A stretch of DNA of 37,137 nt from Bacilli bacterium (GCA_017484125.1 JAFUTV010000020.1:1-37137), one strand, 5' to 3'. Counted from the stretch's first letter, positions 16,099 through 25,344 are shown. A program made the numbers and translations. Notes: generated from the sequence alone by a model not told the origin.

Positions 16099-16638
16099 CT
16101 ACTTTCTAAATGGAAGTCCAAACGCACTTAATAATGCTAGACCCTCTTCATTACTTTTTGCAGTTGTTACAAGAACGATATCCATACCAATTACTTGTAA
16201 TACTGTATCATAATCAATTTCTGGGAAAATTAATTGTTCTTTAATTCCTAAAGTATAATTACCTTTTCCATCAAATGCAGTTTTAGAAATACCTCTAAAA
16301 TCTCTTACACGTGGAAGTGCAATTCTAACTAATTTTTCTAAGAAATTATACATATTTTCACCACGAAGTGTTACTTTGCAACCAATTGATTGTCCTTCTC
16401 TAATTTTAAATCCGGCAATTGATTTTTTAGCTTTAGTTACTACTGCTTTTTGTCCAGTAATAGCTTCTAAATCTTTAACAGCAGCTTCCATGTATTTTTC
16501 ATCATGTGCAGCTTCTCCAACACCCATGTTAACTACAATTTTCTCTAGTTTTGGAACTTGCATAACACTATCGTATTTGAATTCATCCATTAAAGATTTA
16601 ACAATTTCTTTATTATATTTTTCTTTTAATGTACTCAT
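16099..16638 (-). CDS. rplE: 50S ribosomal protein L5
   Basis: L5 binds 5S rRNA and contacts P-site tRNA. The 179-residue product has [11 protein letters not shown] near the start, [20 protein letters not shown], and ends SAFGLPFRK. The order is rplX-rplE-rpsN. Confidence 0.95.
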   Translation of the reverse strand: MSTLKEKYNKEIVKSLMDEFKYDSVMQVPKLEKIVVNMGVGEAAHDEKYMEAAVKDLEAITGQKAVVTKAKKSIAGFKIREGQSIGCKVTLRGENMYNFLEKLVRIALPRVRDFRGISKTAFDGKGNYTLGIKEQLIFPEIDYDTVLQVIGMDIVLVTTAKSNEEGLALLSAFGLPFRK

Positions 16639-16653
16639 ATTTTCAGTTCCTTT

Positions 16654-16968
16654 CTAACTAGCTTTCTTTTTAGAAGTTTTAGCTTTAGTTTCTTTTTTTT
16701 CAACTTTAGCTTCTTTTACTTCTTTTTTTGTATCTTTTTTTGCTTCTTTTGCATCAATTTTTTTAACATTTGATACATGAATTGGTGCTTCACTTTCAAA
16801 TATACCACCAGTTTGATTCATTTGATTTGGTTTAGTATGTCTTTTGTGAATATTTACACCAGAAACGATAACTTTACTATCTTTAGCGAAAGTTTTTAAT
16901 ACTTTACCAACGCTATCTTTATATTGACCAGCAATAACTTTAACTTGATCTCCAACTTTTATCTTCAT
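16654..16968 (-). CDS. rplX: 50S ribosomal protein L24 with a Lys-rich tail
   Basis: L24 starts 50S assembly and sits at the tunnel exit. Residues 1-68 are the KOW-domain core, starting [19 protein letters not shown]. Residues from about 70 to 104 are a low-complexity Lys/Glu/Ala/Thr tail ending TSKKKAS. The family usually ends near where this tail begins to lose similarity, so the tail is a lineage feature. It may contact rRNA or the membrane near the exit (inference). Confidence 0.93.
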   Translation of the reverse strand: MKIKVGDQVKVIAGQYKDSVGKVLKTFAKDSKVIVSGVNIHKRHTKPNQMNQTGGIFESEAPIHVSNVKKIDAKEAKKDTKKEVKEAKVEKKETKAKTSKKKAS

Positions 16969-16978
16969 AAGAACCCTC

Positions 16979-17347
16979 CTATAATACCTCAGGTGCTAAT
17001 GAGATAATCTTTGTGAAATCTTTATCACGAAGTTCTCTAGCAACTGGTCCTAAAACTCTTGTTCCAACTGGAGTTTTATCATCTTTAATTAATACACATG
17101 CGTTATCGTCAAATTTAATATAAGAGCCATCTTTTCTTCTAACACCTTGTTTAGTTCTTACAATTACTGCTTTGCAAACTTTTCCTTCAGGAACATTACC
17201 ATTAGGAATAGCTTTTTTAACAGTAACTGTAATAATATCACCAATGTTACCATATTTGACTTTTGAGCCACCCATAACTCTAATAACTAATACTTCTCTA
17301 GCACCAGAGTTATCAGCAACTTTAAGTCTACTTTCTTGCATTACCAT
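16979..17347 (-). CDS. rplN: 50S ribosomal protein L14
   Basis: L14 sits at the subunit interface and is the docking site of the silencing factor RsfS. The 122-residue product begins [19 protein letters not shown] and ends [10 protein letters not shown]. Length and place (between rpsQ and rplX) are normal. Confidence 0.95.
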   Translation of the reverse strand: MVMQESRLKVADNSGAREVLVIRVMGGSKVKYGNIGDIITVTVKKAIPNGNVPEGKVCKAVIVRTKQGVRRKDGSYIKFDDNACVLIKDDKTPVGTRVLGPVARELRDKDFTKIISLAPEVL

Positions 17348-17357
17348 AAGATACCTC

Positions 17358-17627
17358 CTATAATACTACAGCTTTTTCAACAACTTCTTTAAGAACATAT
17401 CTCTTAGTTTTAGATAGTGGCTTAGAAGCAGTCAATCTAACTGTATCCCCTTCTTTAGCAACATTCTTTTCATCATGTGCTACATATTTTTTAGAATATT
17501 TAACTCTTTTACCATAAAGTGGGTGATTTTTATAAGTTTCAACTAATACAGTAATAGTTTTATCATTTTTTGCAGATACAACTTTACCAACTAATTCTTG
17601 TTTATTTAAACTTTCAGTCTTAGCCAT
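17358..17627 (-). CDS. rpsQ: 30S ribosomal protein S17
   Basis: S17 is an early-binding OB-fold protein of the 30S body. The 89-residue product contains [17 protein letters not shown], the [14 protein letters not shown] motif and [17 protein letters not shown]. It begins at the base where the rpmC stop ends, so the two genes touch. Confidence 0.95.
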   Translation of the reverse strand: MAKTESLNKQELVGKVVSAKNDKTITVLVETYKNHPLYGKRVKYSKKYVAHDEKNVAKEGDTVRLTASKPLSKTKRYVLKEVVEKAVVL

Positions 17628-17836
17628 TATTTACTTACCTCACTTTCTGATAATTCTCTTTCTTTTAGAATAGTCATAGCTCTGGCTATACCTTTTCTAA
17701 GTTCATTTATTCTAGAAGGTTTTTCTAGTGTTCCTGTAGATTTTTTAACACGAAGTTCTAATAATTCTTTTTTAGCTTCAGTAATTTTTTTAGTTAAATC
17801 TTCATTACTAAGTTCTCTTAATTCCTTAATTTTCAT
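17627..17836 (-). CDS. rpmC: 50S ribosomal protein L29
   Basis: L29 is a two-helix protein near the tunnel exit that helps dock trigger factor and SRP. The 69-residue product starts [15 protein letters not shown] longer frame reaches 17860, but the AAAGGAGG site lies inside those extra codons and the family starts here. The first bases overlap the rplP stop by 11 bases. Confidence 0.93.
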   Translation of the reverse strand: MKIKELRELSNEDLTKKITEAKKELLELRVKKSTGTLEKPSRINELRKGIARAMTILKERELSESEVSK

Positions 17837-18251
17837 CAGAAACAACCTCCTTTTTAACAAATTTACATGTTACAGGTAATTTATGAGATGCTAATCTTAA
17901 AGCTTCTCTTGCTTGTTCTTCACTTACATCTGCAAGTTCAAACATAATCTTACCTTTTTTAACAACTGCAACCCATTCTTCAACATTACCTTTACCTTTT
18001 CCTTGACGAGTTTCAAGAGGTTTTTTAGTTAATGCTAAATGTGGGAAAATGTTAATCCATAGTTTTCCACCACGTTTTAATTTTCTTGATATAGCAACAC
18101 GAGCTGCTTCAATTTGACGAGCAGTAATCCATGCTCCTTCTTTAGCCATTAGGCCATAAATTCCAAAATGAAGTTCTGTATTACCTTTAGCATGACCATC
18201 ATAAGTTAAGCGATGTGGTTTTCTATATTTAGTTCTTTTTGGCATTAACAT
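17826..18251 (-). CDS. rplP: 50S ribosomal protein L16
   Basis: L16 organises the A-site tRNA pocket. The 141-residue product starts [15 protein letters not shown], the family start. Two earlier start choices to 18260 are less likely because GGGAG abuts them. Basic loops such as [18 protein letters not shown] are present. It overlaps the end of rpsC by 23 bases, a rather large overlap for this operon. Confidence 0.93.
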   Translation of the reverse strand: MLMPKRTKYRKPHRLTYDGHAKGNTELHFGIYGLMAKEGAWITARQIEAARVAISRKLKRGGKLWINIFPHLALTKKPLETRQGKGKGNVEEWVAVVKKGKIMFELADVSEEQAREALRLASHKLPVTCKFVKKEVVSDEN

Positions 18252-18912
18252 TTTGGTCATCTCCCTTCTTTACTTTATTAGTAGGAAGAATTTCACCTTT
18301 ATAAATCCATACCTTAACACCAATAATTCCATATGTAGTAGCTGCTTCAGCAGTACCATAATCAATATCAGCTCTTACAGTATGTAAAGGAACAGTACCA
18401 TCTGTATAATGTTCACCTCTAGCCATTTCTGCTCCACCTACACGTCCTGAAACTAATGTTTTAATTCCCTTAGCTCCAGCTTTCATTGCATTTCTTATAG
18501 CTCTTTTTTGAACAGTTCTATAATTTCCTCTTGCTTCAATTTGTAAAGCAATAGATTGAGCAACGATTTGTGCATTTAAGTCAGGATTTTTTACTTCAAC
18601 GATAGATACATATATATCTTCATCTACTAATTTCTTTAATTGATTTCTTAATTTTTCAATATCTTCTCCACCTTTACCAATAATGATACCTGGTTTTGAA
18701 GTATTAATTGTAACATTACATTTATTATCTTTATTTCTTTCAATAATAATTGATGCTACAGAGGCTTCTCTTAATTTTTTATTTAAATATTTTCTGATTT
18801 TTATATCGTGATCTAAATATTTAGCATAATCTTTATTAGATGCCATCCATCTAGAATCCCAATCTTTATTAACTCCAATTCTAAAACCTATTGGATTAAT
18901 CTTTTGTCCCAT
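18229..18912 (-). CDS. rpsC: 30S ribosomal protein S3
   Basis: S3 is in the 30S head at the mRNA entry. The start [13 protein letters not shown] is canonical. The KH domain has GIIIGKGG at residues 75-82. The C-terminal domain has [20 protein letters not shown] and [13 protein letters not shown]. At 227 residues it has normal length. It follows rplV directly. Confidence 0.95.
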   Translation of the reverse strand: MGQKINPIGFRIGVNKDWDSRWMASNKDYAKYLDHDIKIRKYLNKKLREASVASIIIERNKDNKCNVTINTSKPGIIIGKGGEDIEKLRNQLKKLVDEDIYVSIVEVKNPDLNAQIVAQSIALQIEARGNYRTVQKRAIRNAMKAGAKGIKTLVSGRVGGAEMARGEHYTDGTVPLHTVRADIDYGTAEAATTYGIIGVKVWIYKGEILPTNKVKKGDDQNVNAKKN

Positions 18913-19257
18913 CTATTTTGCCTCCTTCTTGTCGCTTACTTTAACAATAATATGACTTGTTCTATGATCAGATCTATCGATTCTTGAACGAGAACCAAAT
19001 CTAATTTTCTTTCTTGTTGGTCCTGGATTGATAAAGCATTCAGAAATAACTAAATCAGATTCTTTTGCATTATTGTTATTAACAGCATTTGCAACTGCAG
19101 AATTTAATACTTTAATAATCATTCTACTAGCTTTAGTATTAGTATTAGTTAAAATTGCTCTAGCAGCTTCAACTGATTTTCCTCTAACTAAATCTAAAGT
19201 AAGTCTAGCTTGACGAGGTTTTAAATCAGCATTTTTATGTATAGCATATGTTTCCAT
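18913..19257 (-). CDS. rplV: 50S ribosomal protein L22
   Basis: L22 contributes a hairpin to the exit tunnel, where macrolides bind. The 114-residue product has KPRQARLTLDLVRGKSV, the NSAVANAVNNN helix and the hairpin-side PGPTRKKIRFGSRSRIDRS. It lies between rpsS and rpsC. Confidence 0.95.
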   Translation of the reverse strand: METYAIHKNADLKPRQARLTLDLVRGKSVEAARAILTNTNTKASRMIIKVLNSAVANAVNNNNAKESDLVISECFINPGPTRKKIRFGSRSRIDRSDHRTSHIIVKVSDKKEAK

Positions 19258-19268
19258 TTAGTTTCCTC

Positions 19269-19550
19269 CTACTTCTTCTTACCTTGTTTATCTGCTCCAC
19301 CGTGTCCAGTGAACTTACGAGTTAAAGCAAATTCTCCAAGTTTATGTCCTACCATATCTTCAGTAATATAGACAGGAATAAATTCTTTACCATTATGAAC
19401 AGCAATAGTATGTCCAACAAAATCAGGGAATATTGTTGATCTTCTTGACCAAGTTTTAATTACTTCTTTTTTATTTGCCTTATTTAATTCTTGAATTTTC
19501 TTTAAAAGTCTATCAAAAACATAAGGTCCTTTTTTTAAACTTCTAGCCAT
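19269..19550 (-). CDS. rpsS: 30S ribosomal protein S19
   Basis: S19 pairs with S13 in the 30S head. The 93-residue product starts [18 protein letters not shown] and has [20 protein letters not shown] and [15 protein letters not shown]. Length and order are normal. Confidence 0.95.
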   Translation of the reverse strand: MARSLKKGPYVFDRLLKKIQELNKANKKEVIKTWSRRSTIFPDFVGHTIAVHNGKEFIPVYITEDMVGHKLGEFALTRKFTGHGGADKQGKKK

Positions 19551-19562
19551 TATTTATTCCTC

Positions 19563-20390
19563 CTACTTTCTTCTACTAACAATTAGCTTGTTAGATGCTT
19601 TCTTTCTTTTTCTTGTCTTTAGACCAAGAGCAGGTTTACCCCAAGGTGTCATTGGTGCTTTTCTACCAATAGGTGCACGACCTTCACCACCACCATGTGG
19701 GTGATCATTAGGGTTCATTACAGAACCACGGTTAGTTGGTCTAACTCCCATATGTCTTGTACGTCCAGCTTTACCGATGTTAACAAGTTCATAATCTTCA
19801 TTTCCAACTTCACCAATAGTTGCTATACAAACACCTAAAACTTTTCTTGTTTCACCTGATTGAAGTCTTAACATAACGTATTTATCTTCTCTACCAAGGA
19901 TTTGTGCTCTAGTTCCAGCACTTCTTGCAATTGCAGCACCTTTTCCTGGAACAAGTTCAACGCAATGAACAACAGTACCTACAGGGATATTTTGTAAAGG
20001 TAGAGCATTTCCAACCTTAATATCTGCTTGTGGACCATTTTCAATTATTGCACCAACTTCTAAATTCTTTGGAGCAATAATATATCTTTTTTCTCCATCT
20101 TTATAAGAAATAAGAGCGATATTAGCATTTCTGTTTGGATCATATTCGATTGAAACTACTTTACCAGTTACGCCAGTTTTATTTCTTTTAAAATCAATAA
20201 TTCTATATTTTTGTTTTTCTCCACCACCAATGTGTCTAACTGTCATTTTACCAGAATTATTTCTTCCACCTGTTTTAGTTTTCTTAGCAAGTAAAGATTT
20301 TTCTGGAGCCTTTTTAGAAAGACCTTCATTAGTAAGTGCAGACATACCTCTACGACCATTTGTTGTAGGTTTAAATTTCTTAATTGGCAT
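19563..20390 (-). CDS. rplB: 50S ribosomal protein L2
   Basis: L2 is central to subunit joining and peptidyl transfer. The 275-residue product starts [17 protein letters not shown], the family start. A GTG at 20397-20399 would add three residues and cannot be excluded. The conserved [13 protein letters not shown] loop carries the critical His. The tail is basic ([15 protein letters not shown]). Confidence 0.94.
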   Translation of the reverse strand: MPIKKFKPTTNGRRGMSALTNEGLSKKAPEKSLLAKKTKTGGRNNSGKMTVRHIGGGEKQKYRIIDFKRNKTGVTGKVVSIEYDPNRNANIALISYKDGEKRYIIAPKNLEVGAIIENGPQADIKVGNALPLQNIPVGTVVHCVELVPGKGAAIARSAGTRAQILGREDKYVMLRLQSGETRKVLGVCIATIGEVGNEDYELVNIGKAGRTRHMGVRPTNRGSVMNPNDHPHGGGEGRAPIGRKAPMTPWGKPALGLKTRKRKKASNKLIVSRRK

Positions 20391-20408
20391 ATTCTTCACT
20401 CTTCCTTC

Positions 20409-20684
20409 CTATATATTTAAGCTTTCGCCATCTTTAAGAGTAACGATTGCTTTCTTATATGATTTTCTTTCTCCAACGTATCTTCCAACACGTTTTTTCT
20501 TTGTTTTAGTATTTAATGTGTTAACTGATTTTACTTTAACACCAAATGCTTTTTCAATAGCATCCTTTATTTGAATTTTGTTAGCACTTTTAGCTACTTT
20601 AAATGTATAAACACCTTTTTCAGCATTAGCAGCACTTTTTTCAGTAACAACAACTTCTAAAATTACATCTGTATAATCTTTCAT
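20409..20684 (-). CDS. rplW: 50S ribosomal protein L23
   Basis: L23 sits at the exit tunnel and is the main dock for trigger factor and SRP. The 91-residue product has TEKSAANAEKGVYTFKV and AIEKAFGVKVKSVNTLN. Its start codon overlaps the rplD stop by one base, so translation is probably coupled. Confidence 0.95.
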   Translation of the reverse strand: MKDYTDVILEVVVTEKSAANAEKGVYTFKVAKSANKIQIKDAIEKAFGVKVKSVNTLNTKTKKKRVGRYVGERKSYKKAIVTLKDGESLNI

Positions 20685-21313
20685 TATTTAAGTGCCTCCT
20701 CTATTTCTTTAATAGCAGCTTCTTCAACTACAACACTATCAGCGTTAATTAAGTCAAAAGCATTAATTTCATCTGATAACATTACATATACATAGCCTAA
20801 ATTTCTTGAAGCCATATATAAGTTTTCTAAATCACTTTCACTTGAGCCAATAAATAAAACTTTACCAGTTAATTTCATTGCTTCAATCATTTCCTTAACT
20901 TCTTTAGTTTTCATTGATTTAATTGCAAGTGATTCAACTACTACTAATTCTTTATCTTTTAATTTATGAGTTAAGGCACTCTTAAGTGCTAAAACTCTTT
21001 CTTTCTTATTCATTTTGAAAGTATAGTCTCTTGGAGTTACACCACCAGCGATACCGCCGCCTCTCCATTGAGTAGCTCTAGTACTTCCTTGACGAGCACG
21101 TCCAGTTCCTTTTTGTCTCCATGGTTTTTTTCCACCACCAGACACTTCACTACGTGTTTTTGTTTTAGCAGTTCCTTGACGAGAAGCTGCAAGTTGTAAA
21201 TCAATAGCTTTCTTTAAAACTATATCATTTACTTCAACACCAAATACTTCAGTACTTAATGTTAAATCTTTAGTTTTTTCGTTTTTTAAATTCTTAACAT
21301 CAACTTTTGCCAT
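20684..21313 (-). CDS. rplD: 50S ribosomal protein L4
   Basis: L4 has a globular domain and a tunnel loop. The 209-residue product contains the loop KTRSEVSGGGKKPWRQKGTG, then RARQGSTRATQWRGGGIAGG. In E. coli L4 represses its own operon; here that role is unknown. The order rplC-rplD-rplW is standard. Confidence 0.95.
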   Translation of the reverse strand: MAKVDVKNLKNEKTKDLTLSTEVFGVEVNDIVLKKAIDLQLAASRQGTAKTKTRSEVSGGGKKPWRQKGTGRARQGSTRATQWRGGGIAGGVTPRDYTFKMNKKERVLALKSALTHKLKDKELVVVESLAIKSMKTKEVKEMIEAMKLTGKVLFIGSSESDLENLYMASRNLGYVYVMLSDEINAFDLINADSVVVEEAAIKEIEEALK

Positions 21314-21343
21314 TGTCAGTCACCTTACTTTAAGAAAACATTA

Positions 21344-22195
21344 TTAGTTTTCTTCAGTTCCTTCCTCTGTTTTAGTTTCTTCTTCGTTAGTAGTTTCTTC
21401 TACAGGAGCTTCTTCAGTTACTTCTTCTGCTTTAGTTTCTTCTGCAGGAACTTCTTCAGTTACTTCAGGAGTTTCTACTGCACTTTCTTCAACTACTTCA
21501 TCAACTACTGTTTCTTCAACTGGTTCTTCAACTTTTTCATCATATGAAATAAGTTCAATATTACCTTTCTTTCTTGAATTTTTAACAGCAGCTTTAATTA
21601 AAACTAAAGATTTTTTTGCGCCTGGAACATTTCCACTAACTAAAATATAATTTTCTTCAACATTAACATCAACTATTTCTAAATTTTGAATAGTAACAGT
21701 TGCATCTCCTAAATGACCTGGTAATTTTTTACCTGGAATAACACGCATTGGACGCATTGTTCCCAGAGATCCAACTCTTCTGTGATAACGTGAACCGTGT
21801 GTATCTGGACCTGAATGTTGTCCATATCTTTTAATAACACCTTGAGTACCTTTTCCTTTAGAAGTACCAGTTACATCAACTATTTCTCCTACTTCAAAGA
21901 TATCTGCAGATATTTTATCTCCTAAGTTATAAGTTCCTTCAAAGTTTCTAATTTCTTTTAAGAAGCGCTTAGGATTTGTATTAGCTTTTTTTGCATGACC
22001 AATACTTGCTTTAGTTGCGTTCTTTTCTTTTTTGTCACAAACGCCTAATTGAATTGCATCATAACCATCAGTTTCTTTAGTTTTAACTTGAGTTACAATA
22101 TTTGGTTCAACTTCAATTACTGTGACAGGAATAACATTACCATCTTTTGTAAAGACTTCAGTCATTCCAACTTTTCTTCCTAAGATTCCTTTCAT
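21344..22195 (-). CDS. rplC: 50S ribosomal protein L3 with an acidic C-terminal extension
   Basis: L3 is one of the first proteins in 50S assembly and its loop reaches the peptidyl-transferase centre. The core (about 1-215) starts [15 protein letters not shown] and includes [20 protein letters not shown] and [13 protein letters not shown]. Residues 219-283 (DNA 21347-21541) form an extra low-complexity tail with 27 Glu in 65 residues plus Val, Thr and Pro. Normal L3 has about 210 residues. The tail is in frame and codon use does not change, so it is part of the gene. Confidence 0.94.
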   Translation of the reverse strand: MKGILGRKVGMTEVFTKDGNVIPVTVIEVEPNIVTQVKTKETDGYDAIQLGVCDKKEKNATKASIGHAKKANTNPKRFLKEIRNFEGTYNLGDKISADIFEVGEIVDVTGTSKGKGTQGVIKRYGQHSGPDTHGSRYHRRVGSLGTMRPMRVIPGKKLPGHLGDATVTIQNLEIVDVNVEENYILVSGNVPGAKKSLVLIKAAVKNSRKKGNIELISYDEKVEEPVEETVVDEVVEESAVETPEVTEEVPAEETKAEEVTEEAPVEETTNEEETKTEEGTEEN

Positions 22196-22222
22196 AATAT
22201 TTTTTCCTTCCTTTTAATATAA

Positions 22223-22528
22223 TTATTTAATATTGATGCTTACACCACTTGGTAAATCTACATGAGTTAAAGCCTCAATAGTTTCCTTACTAGGGTTTTT
22301 AATATCAATTAGTCTTTTATGAGTACGACTTTCAAATTGTTCTCTAGCATCCTTGTACTTATGTACTGCTCTAAGTACTGTAACTTTTTCAATTTCAGTA
22401 GGTAGAGGAATTGGACCAGATATTTCTCCCCCAGTTCTCTTAACAGTTTCGCAAATCTTTGCAGCAGCTAAATCAACTAATCTATGATCATAGCTCTTTA
22501 AATTAATACGAACTTTGTTACTTGACAT
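22223..22528 (-). CDS. rpsJ: 30S ribosomal protein S10
   Basis: S10 belongs to the 30S head and also pairs with NusB in antitermination. The 101-residue product has [17 protein letters not shown] and [19 protein letters not shown], and ends [16 protein letters not shown] precedes the ATG. It is the first gene of the superoperon, so the S12-S7-EF-G-EF-Tu genes are elsewhere. Confidence 0.96.
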   Translation of the reverse strand: MSSNKVRINLKSYDHRLVDLAAAKICETVKRTGGEISGPIPLPTEIEKVTVLRAVHKYKDAREQFESRTHKRLIDIKNPSKETIEALTHVDLPSGVSINIK

Positions 22529-22691
22529 AATACATGTCCTCCTTTCGCCTATATCTAGTATAGACTTGCTCCGTAATGAATTACCTGATAAAAGCTAGAC
22601 TTTTATATTTGATATTCTTGTTTTATCAAACAACTTTGCCTAGTGTATCAGCAACCTCACACATCAACGCAGTCATACGTATATAAGTTTA
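22529..22691 (-). promoter_or_regulatory. Structured 5' leader of the S10 operon
   Basis: About 150 bases lie between the predicted promoter and rpsJ. On the minus strand there are three hairpins in series: TTTGATA/TATCAAA (22624-22630 with 22608-22614), ATAAAAG/CTTTTAT (22600-22606 with 22588-22594), and CTATA/TATAG (22559-22563 with 22549-22553) next to the ribosome-binding site. No hairpin has a T-run, so this is not a simple attenuator. It may be an autoregulatory ribosomal-protein leader; the ligand is unknown. Confidence 0.5.
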
Positions 22692-22715
22692 TCATAATTA
22701 TATGCATAAATGCAA
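22686..22715 (-). promoter_or_regulatory. Candidate promoter of the S10 superoperon
   Basis: The minus strand reads TTGCAT (22710-22715), 18 bases, TAAACT (22686-22691), with a TG just before the -10 (extended type). No other good promoter was seen between the gpmI terminator and rpsJ. Confidence 0.5.
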
Positions 22716-22742
22716 GCATTTTTTTAAAATAAATTTCAAATA

Positions 22743-22870
22743 TTAATTAATATCAAAATATTTATTTAAATCTTCTTCAGATGGTAAATATTCATTGATT
22801 TTAAATAAACAAAACACTATCCTTTTTAATTATTTCATACATAAACTTTCTACCTGCATTAAAACAATAA
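22743..22870 (-). pseudogene. Frameshifted fragment of an unknown gene
   Basis: On the minus strand one frame gives GRKFMYEIIKKDSVLFI and then a stop. Removing one T there would continue into KINEYLPSEEDLNKYFDIN, which ends in TAA at 22743-22745. The joined peptide reads like a genuine protein end. It starts inside or just after the gpmI terminator and has no promoter or ribosome-binding site. It is best explained as decayed coding DNA, not a working gene. The parent family is not recognisable. Confidence 0.35.
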
Positions 22871-22898
22871 AAAAGACACTTTTCTTTAAAAAGTATCT
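22866..22898 (-). terminator. Terminator of gpmI
   Basis: A 10-bp stem AGATACTTTT/AAAAGTGTCT (22889-22898 with 22874-22883, one G-T pair) with a 5-base loop is followed by six T on the minus strand. It is 77 bases after the gpmI stop. A second, T-less 9-bp hairpin (CATTTATTT/AAATAAATG) lies just upstream of it. Confidence 0.7.
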
Positions 22899-22974
22899 CC
22901 ACGTCCATATCATTTATTTCTTGCCTAAATAAATGAACTATAGCATTAAATATATAATAAATCTATATATTTTG

Positions 22975-24489
22975 TTATTCTTCTTCACTATCAAATAAAA
23001 CTTCAGAATCCTTCATTTCTTTAGGTATTTTTATATCCATATATTTTAATATTGTTGGAGCAATATTAGTTATAGAACCATTAACTAATTTTACTTTTTT
23101 ATCAGTAACAATAAATGGAACAGGATATGTTGAATGAGTTGTAATCATATTACCATTTTCATCTTGCATATAATCAGCATTACCATGATCAGCTGTTAAA
23201 AATATTGTATAAAAATTTTCTGTTGCATATTCTAAAATATTACCTAAGCAATTATCTATAGCCTCTAAAGCTTTAATGGTTGCATCATAATTACCTGTAT
23301 GACCTACCATATCAGAATTAGCAAAATTAACTAAAATAAAATCATAGTTTTCATTTAAGCATTTAGTTACTTGTCTAGTTATTTCAAAAGCAGACATTTC
23401 TGGTTTTAAATCATAAGTTGCAACTTTAGGTGAAGGTATTAAAAACCTGTCACATCCATCAAGTTGCAATTCCCTTCCACCATCAAAAAAGTAAGTTACA
23501 TGAGCATACTTTTCAGTTTCTGCTATTCTTGCCTGTGTTAAACCTAAAGTAGAAATGTATACACCAAGTGGATTTTCAACATCAATATGATTAAGTAAAT
23601 TCTTACTATTTTTAGCCTCATCTATTTTATATATAGTATATACTTTTAAATTAGGCATTTTTAAAGTAGGATATTCATTAAAACTATCATCAGTTATTAC
23701 TTGCATAATTTGTTTTGCCCTATCTGGTCTAAAATTAAACCAAAGCAACACATCTCCATCTTTTATAATATGTTCTTTATCAAGTAAAATAGGTGGTAAA
23801 AATTCATCAGTAACACCTTTCTTATAACAAATATTAATAGTTTCCTCTAAATTATTTACTAAAACACCTTTACCTAGTGTAACCATATCAGAATAATATT
23901 TTGTTCTGTTCCACTTTTTATCTCTATCCATTGCATAGTATCTTCCACAAACAGAAACAACATGTCCCATATTATACTTTGTTAGTAATTCTTCAACCTG
24001 ACTAATATATTTATATGATGAGTGAACATCAGTATCTCTTCCATCAGTAATAGAGTGAACATAAACATTACTAATATTATCTTTATGTAATTTTTCTATC
24101 ATATTTAATACAAATCTAATATGAGAATGAATTCCACCATCAGAAATTAAAGCCATGATATGAATAGGTTTATTATTAAGCTTAGCATAACTAACCATAT
24201 CTTTATAACTATCATTATCATCTAACTCATTATTTACAAACATATCATTTATTTGAGCAATATTTTGTTTAATTAACCTTCCAGCACCAATTGATAAATG
24301 TCCAATCTCAGAATTACCCATTTGACCTTTTTCTAAACCAACAGCCTCACCTGAAGCCTCAAGTAATGAATGAGGATACTTTTCCCATAAACTATTAAAG
24401 TTAGGCATATCAGCATTTTTTATTGCATTACCCTTTACCTCATCTCTAATTCCAAAACCATCTAATACAATAAGCAAAACTTTCTTCAT
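22975..24489 (-). CDS. gpmI: 2,3-bisphosphoglycerate-independent phosphoglycerate mutase
   Basis: It interconverts 3- and 2-phosphoglycerate in glycolysis and is a manganese enzyme of the alkaline phosphatase fold. Asp10 lies in VLDGFG. Ser60, the phosphoserine nucleophile, lies in MGNSEIGH. HSITDGRDT and the FLTADHGNADYM end motif supply further metal and substrate ligands. The 504-residue length is normal. It stands alone between its own promoter and terminator, away from other glycolytic genes. Confidence 0.96.
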   Translation of the reverse strand: MKKVLLIVLDGFGIRDEVKGNAIKNADMPNFNSLWEKYPHSLLEASGEAVGLEKGQMGNSEIGHLSIGAGRLIKQNIAQINDMFVNNELDDNDSYKDMVSYAKLNNKPIHIMALISDGGIHSHIRFVLNMIEKLHKDNISNVYVHSITDGRDTDVHSSYKYISQVEELLTKYNMGHVVSVCGRYYAMDRDKKWNRTKYYSDMVTLGKGVLVNNLEETINICYKKGVTDEFLPPILLDKEHIIKDGDVLLWFNFRPDRAKQIMQVITDDSFNEYPTLKMPNLKVYTIYKIDEAKNSKNLLNHIDVENPLGVYISTLGLTQARIAETEKYAHVTYFFDGGRELQLDGCDRFLIPSPKVATYDLKPEMSAFEITRQVTKCLNENYDFILVNFANSDMVGHTGNYDATIKALEAIDNCLGNILEYATENFYTIFLTADHGNADYMQDENGNMITTHSTYPVPFIVTDKKVKLVNGSITNIAPTILKYMDIKIPKEMKDSEVLFDSEEE

Positions 24490-24513
24490 TTATATCACTA
24501 TTCCTTATATTAA

Positions 24514-24542
24514 ATTATAAAACAATAATTTATAAATGCCAA
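24514..24542 (-). promoter_or_regulatory. SigA-type promoter of gpmI
   Basis: TTGGCA (24537-24542), 17 bases, TATAAT (24514-24519) on the minus strand. The start codon lies 25 bases downstream of the -10, with AAGGAATAG between. Confidence 0.75.
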
Positions 24543-24551
24543 TTATTTTAT

Positions 24552-24578
24552 TAAAAAAATAGCAATTATATTGCTATT
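24552..24578 (-). terminator. Terminator of spo0A
   Basis: An 8-bp stem AATAGCAA/TTGCTATT (24571-24578 with 24558-24565), loop of 5, is followed by a run of T on the minus strand. It touches the spo0A stop codon. Confidence 0.75.
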
Positions 24579-25344
24579 AATTATAATTATTTAATTTATA
24601 TTTATTTTCATTTAAATTTATTCTATCAGCAAGTGTTGCTAAAAATTCAGAATTAGTTGGTTTAGCCCTATCAAAATCTACGGAGTGTCCAAATATTTCA
24701 TCCATCAAATCATAATCACCCCTATTCCATGATACTTCAATAGCATGACGAATTGCTCTTTCAACACGAGAAGAAGTAGTATTATATTTATCAGCAATAG
24801 CAGGATACAATTTTTTAGTAATACCACCAATATATATAGGATTATCATACATCATCATGATAGCATCCCTAACATATTGATAACCTTTAATATGAGATGG
24901 CATGCCAAGATCATGTAATAATTTACTTATTTTATCTATAACAAAATTATCAACAAATTCATATTCTAAATAGTTTATATTACTCGCATCAATAATTCTT
25001 TCAGCTAGTAAACTATTATCTATACTCTTTAATAAATAGAAAGAAATATTATATTGATGTAATAATTTTATCATATTAGGGTTATTATACTCACTATAAA
25101 TAATTACCTTACATTTAATATTATTGTCATCTAATTTTTTTAAAATACCTAATCCATCAACCTTAGGTAATATTGGATTTAAAAGTAAAACATCATAATC
25201 GTTACTATTTTTTAATAACTCATCTAATGCTTCTTTTCCATCGCTACAAGTTTTCTTAATACAAATACTGCTTTGGTTACTAAAATACTGCTTAACTTCT
25301 TTAATAGTAGATTCATCACTATCTACCATAAATACATTAACCAT
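24577..25344 (-). CDS. spo0A: Spo0A-like response regulator lacking the phosphoacceptor Asp
   Basis: Spo0A is the master regulator of sporulation and stationary phase in Firmicutes. Residues 1-120 form the receiver domain and about 140-250 the Spo0A-specific DNA-binding domain, with GMPSHIKGYQYVRDAIMM and the recognition part NTTSSRVERAIRHAIEVSWN, then KPTNSEFLATLADR. In the receiver the aligned position of the phosphorylated Asp is Asn56 (VLLLNPILP, codon AAT at 25177-25179). The acidic pair is D8-S9-D10 rather than Asp-Asp. The switch Ser (IIYSEY) and the Lys (LLKS) are kept, but the Pro after Lys is Ser. It therefore probably works without normal phosphotransfer. The DNA-binding half is highly conserved, so it is still functional. 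It has its own promoter and terminator; no kinase or Spo0B/F is near. Confidence 0.9.
   Translation of the reverse strand: MVNVFMVDSDESTIKEVKQYFSNQSSICIKKTCSDGKEALDELLKNSNDYDVLLLNPILPKVDGLGILKKLDDNNIKCKVIIYSEYNNPNMIKLLHQYNISFYLLKSIDNSLLAERIIDASNINYLEYEFVDNFVIDKISKLLHDLGMPSHIKGYQYVRDAIMMMYDNPIYIGGITKKLYPAIADKYNTTSSRVERAIRHAIEVSWNRGDYDLMDEIFGHSVDFDRAKPTNSEFLATLADRINLNENKYKLNNYN

Noticed and set aside
22815-22954. An ORF of about 36-47 codons after gpmI on the minus strand (from IVHLFRQEIND or MDVEILFKEKC)
   Set aside because: Its first half is formed by the gpmI terminator and another hairpin, and it has no ribosome-binding site. Only the downstream part was kept as a possible pseudogene.
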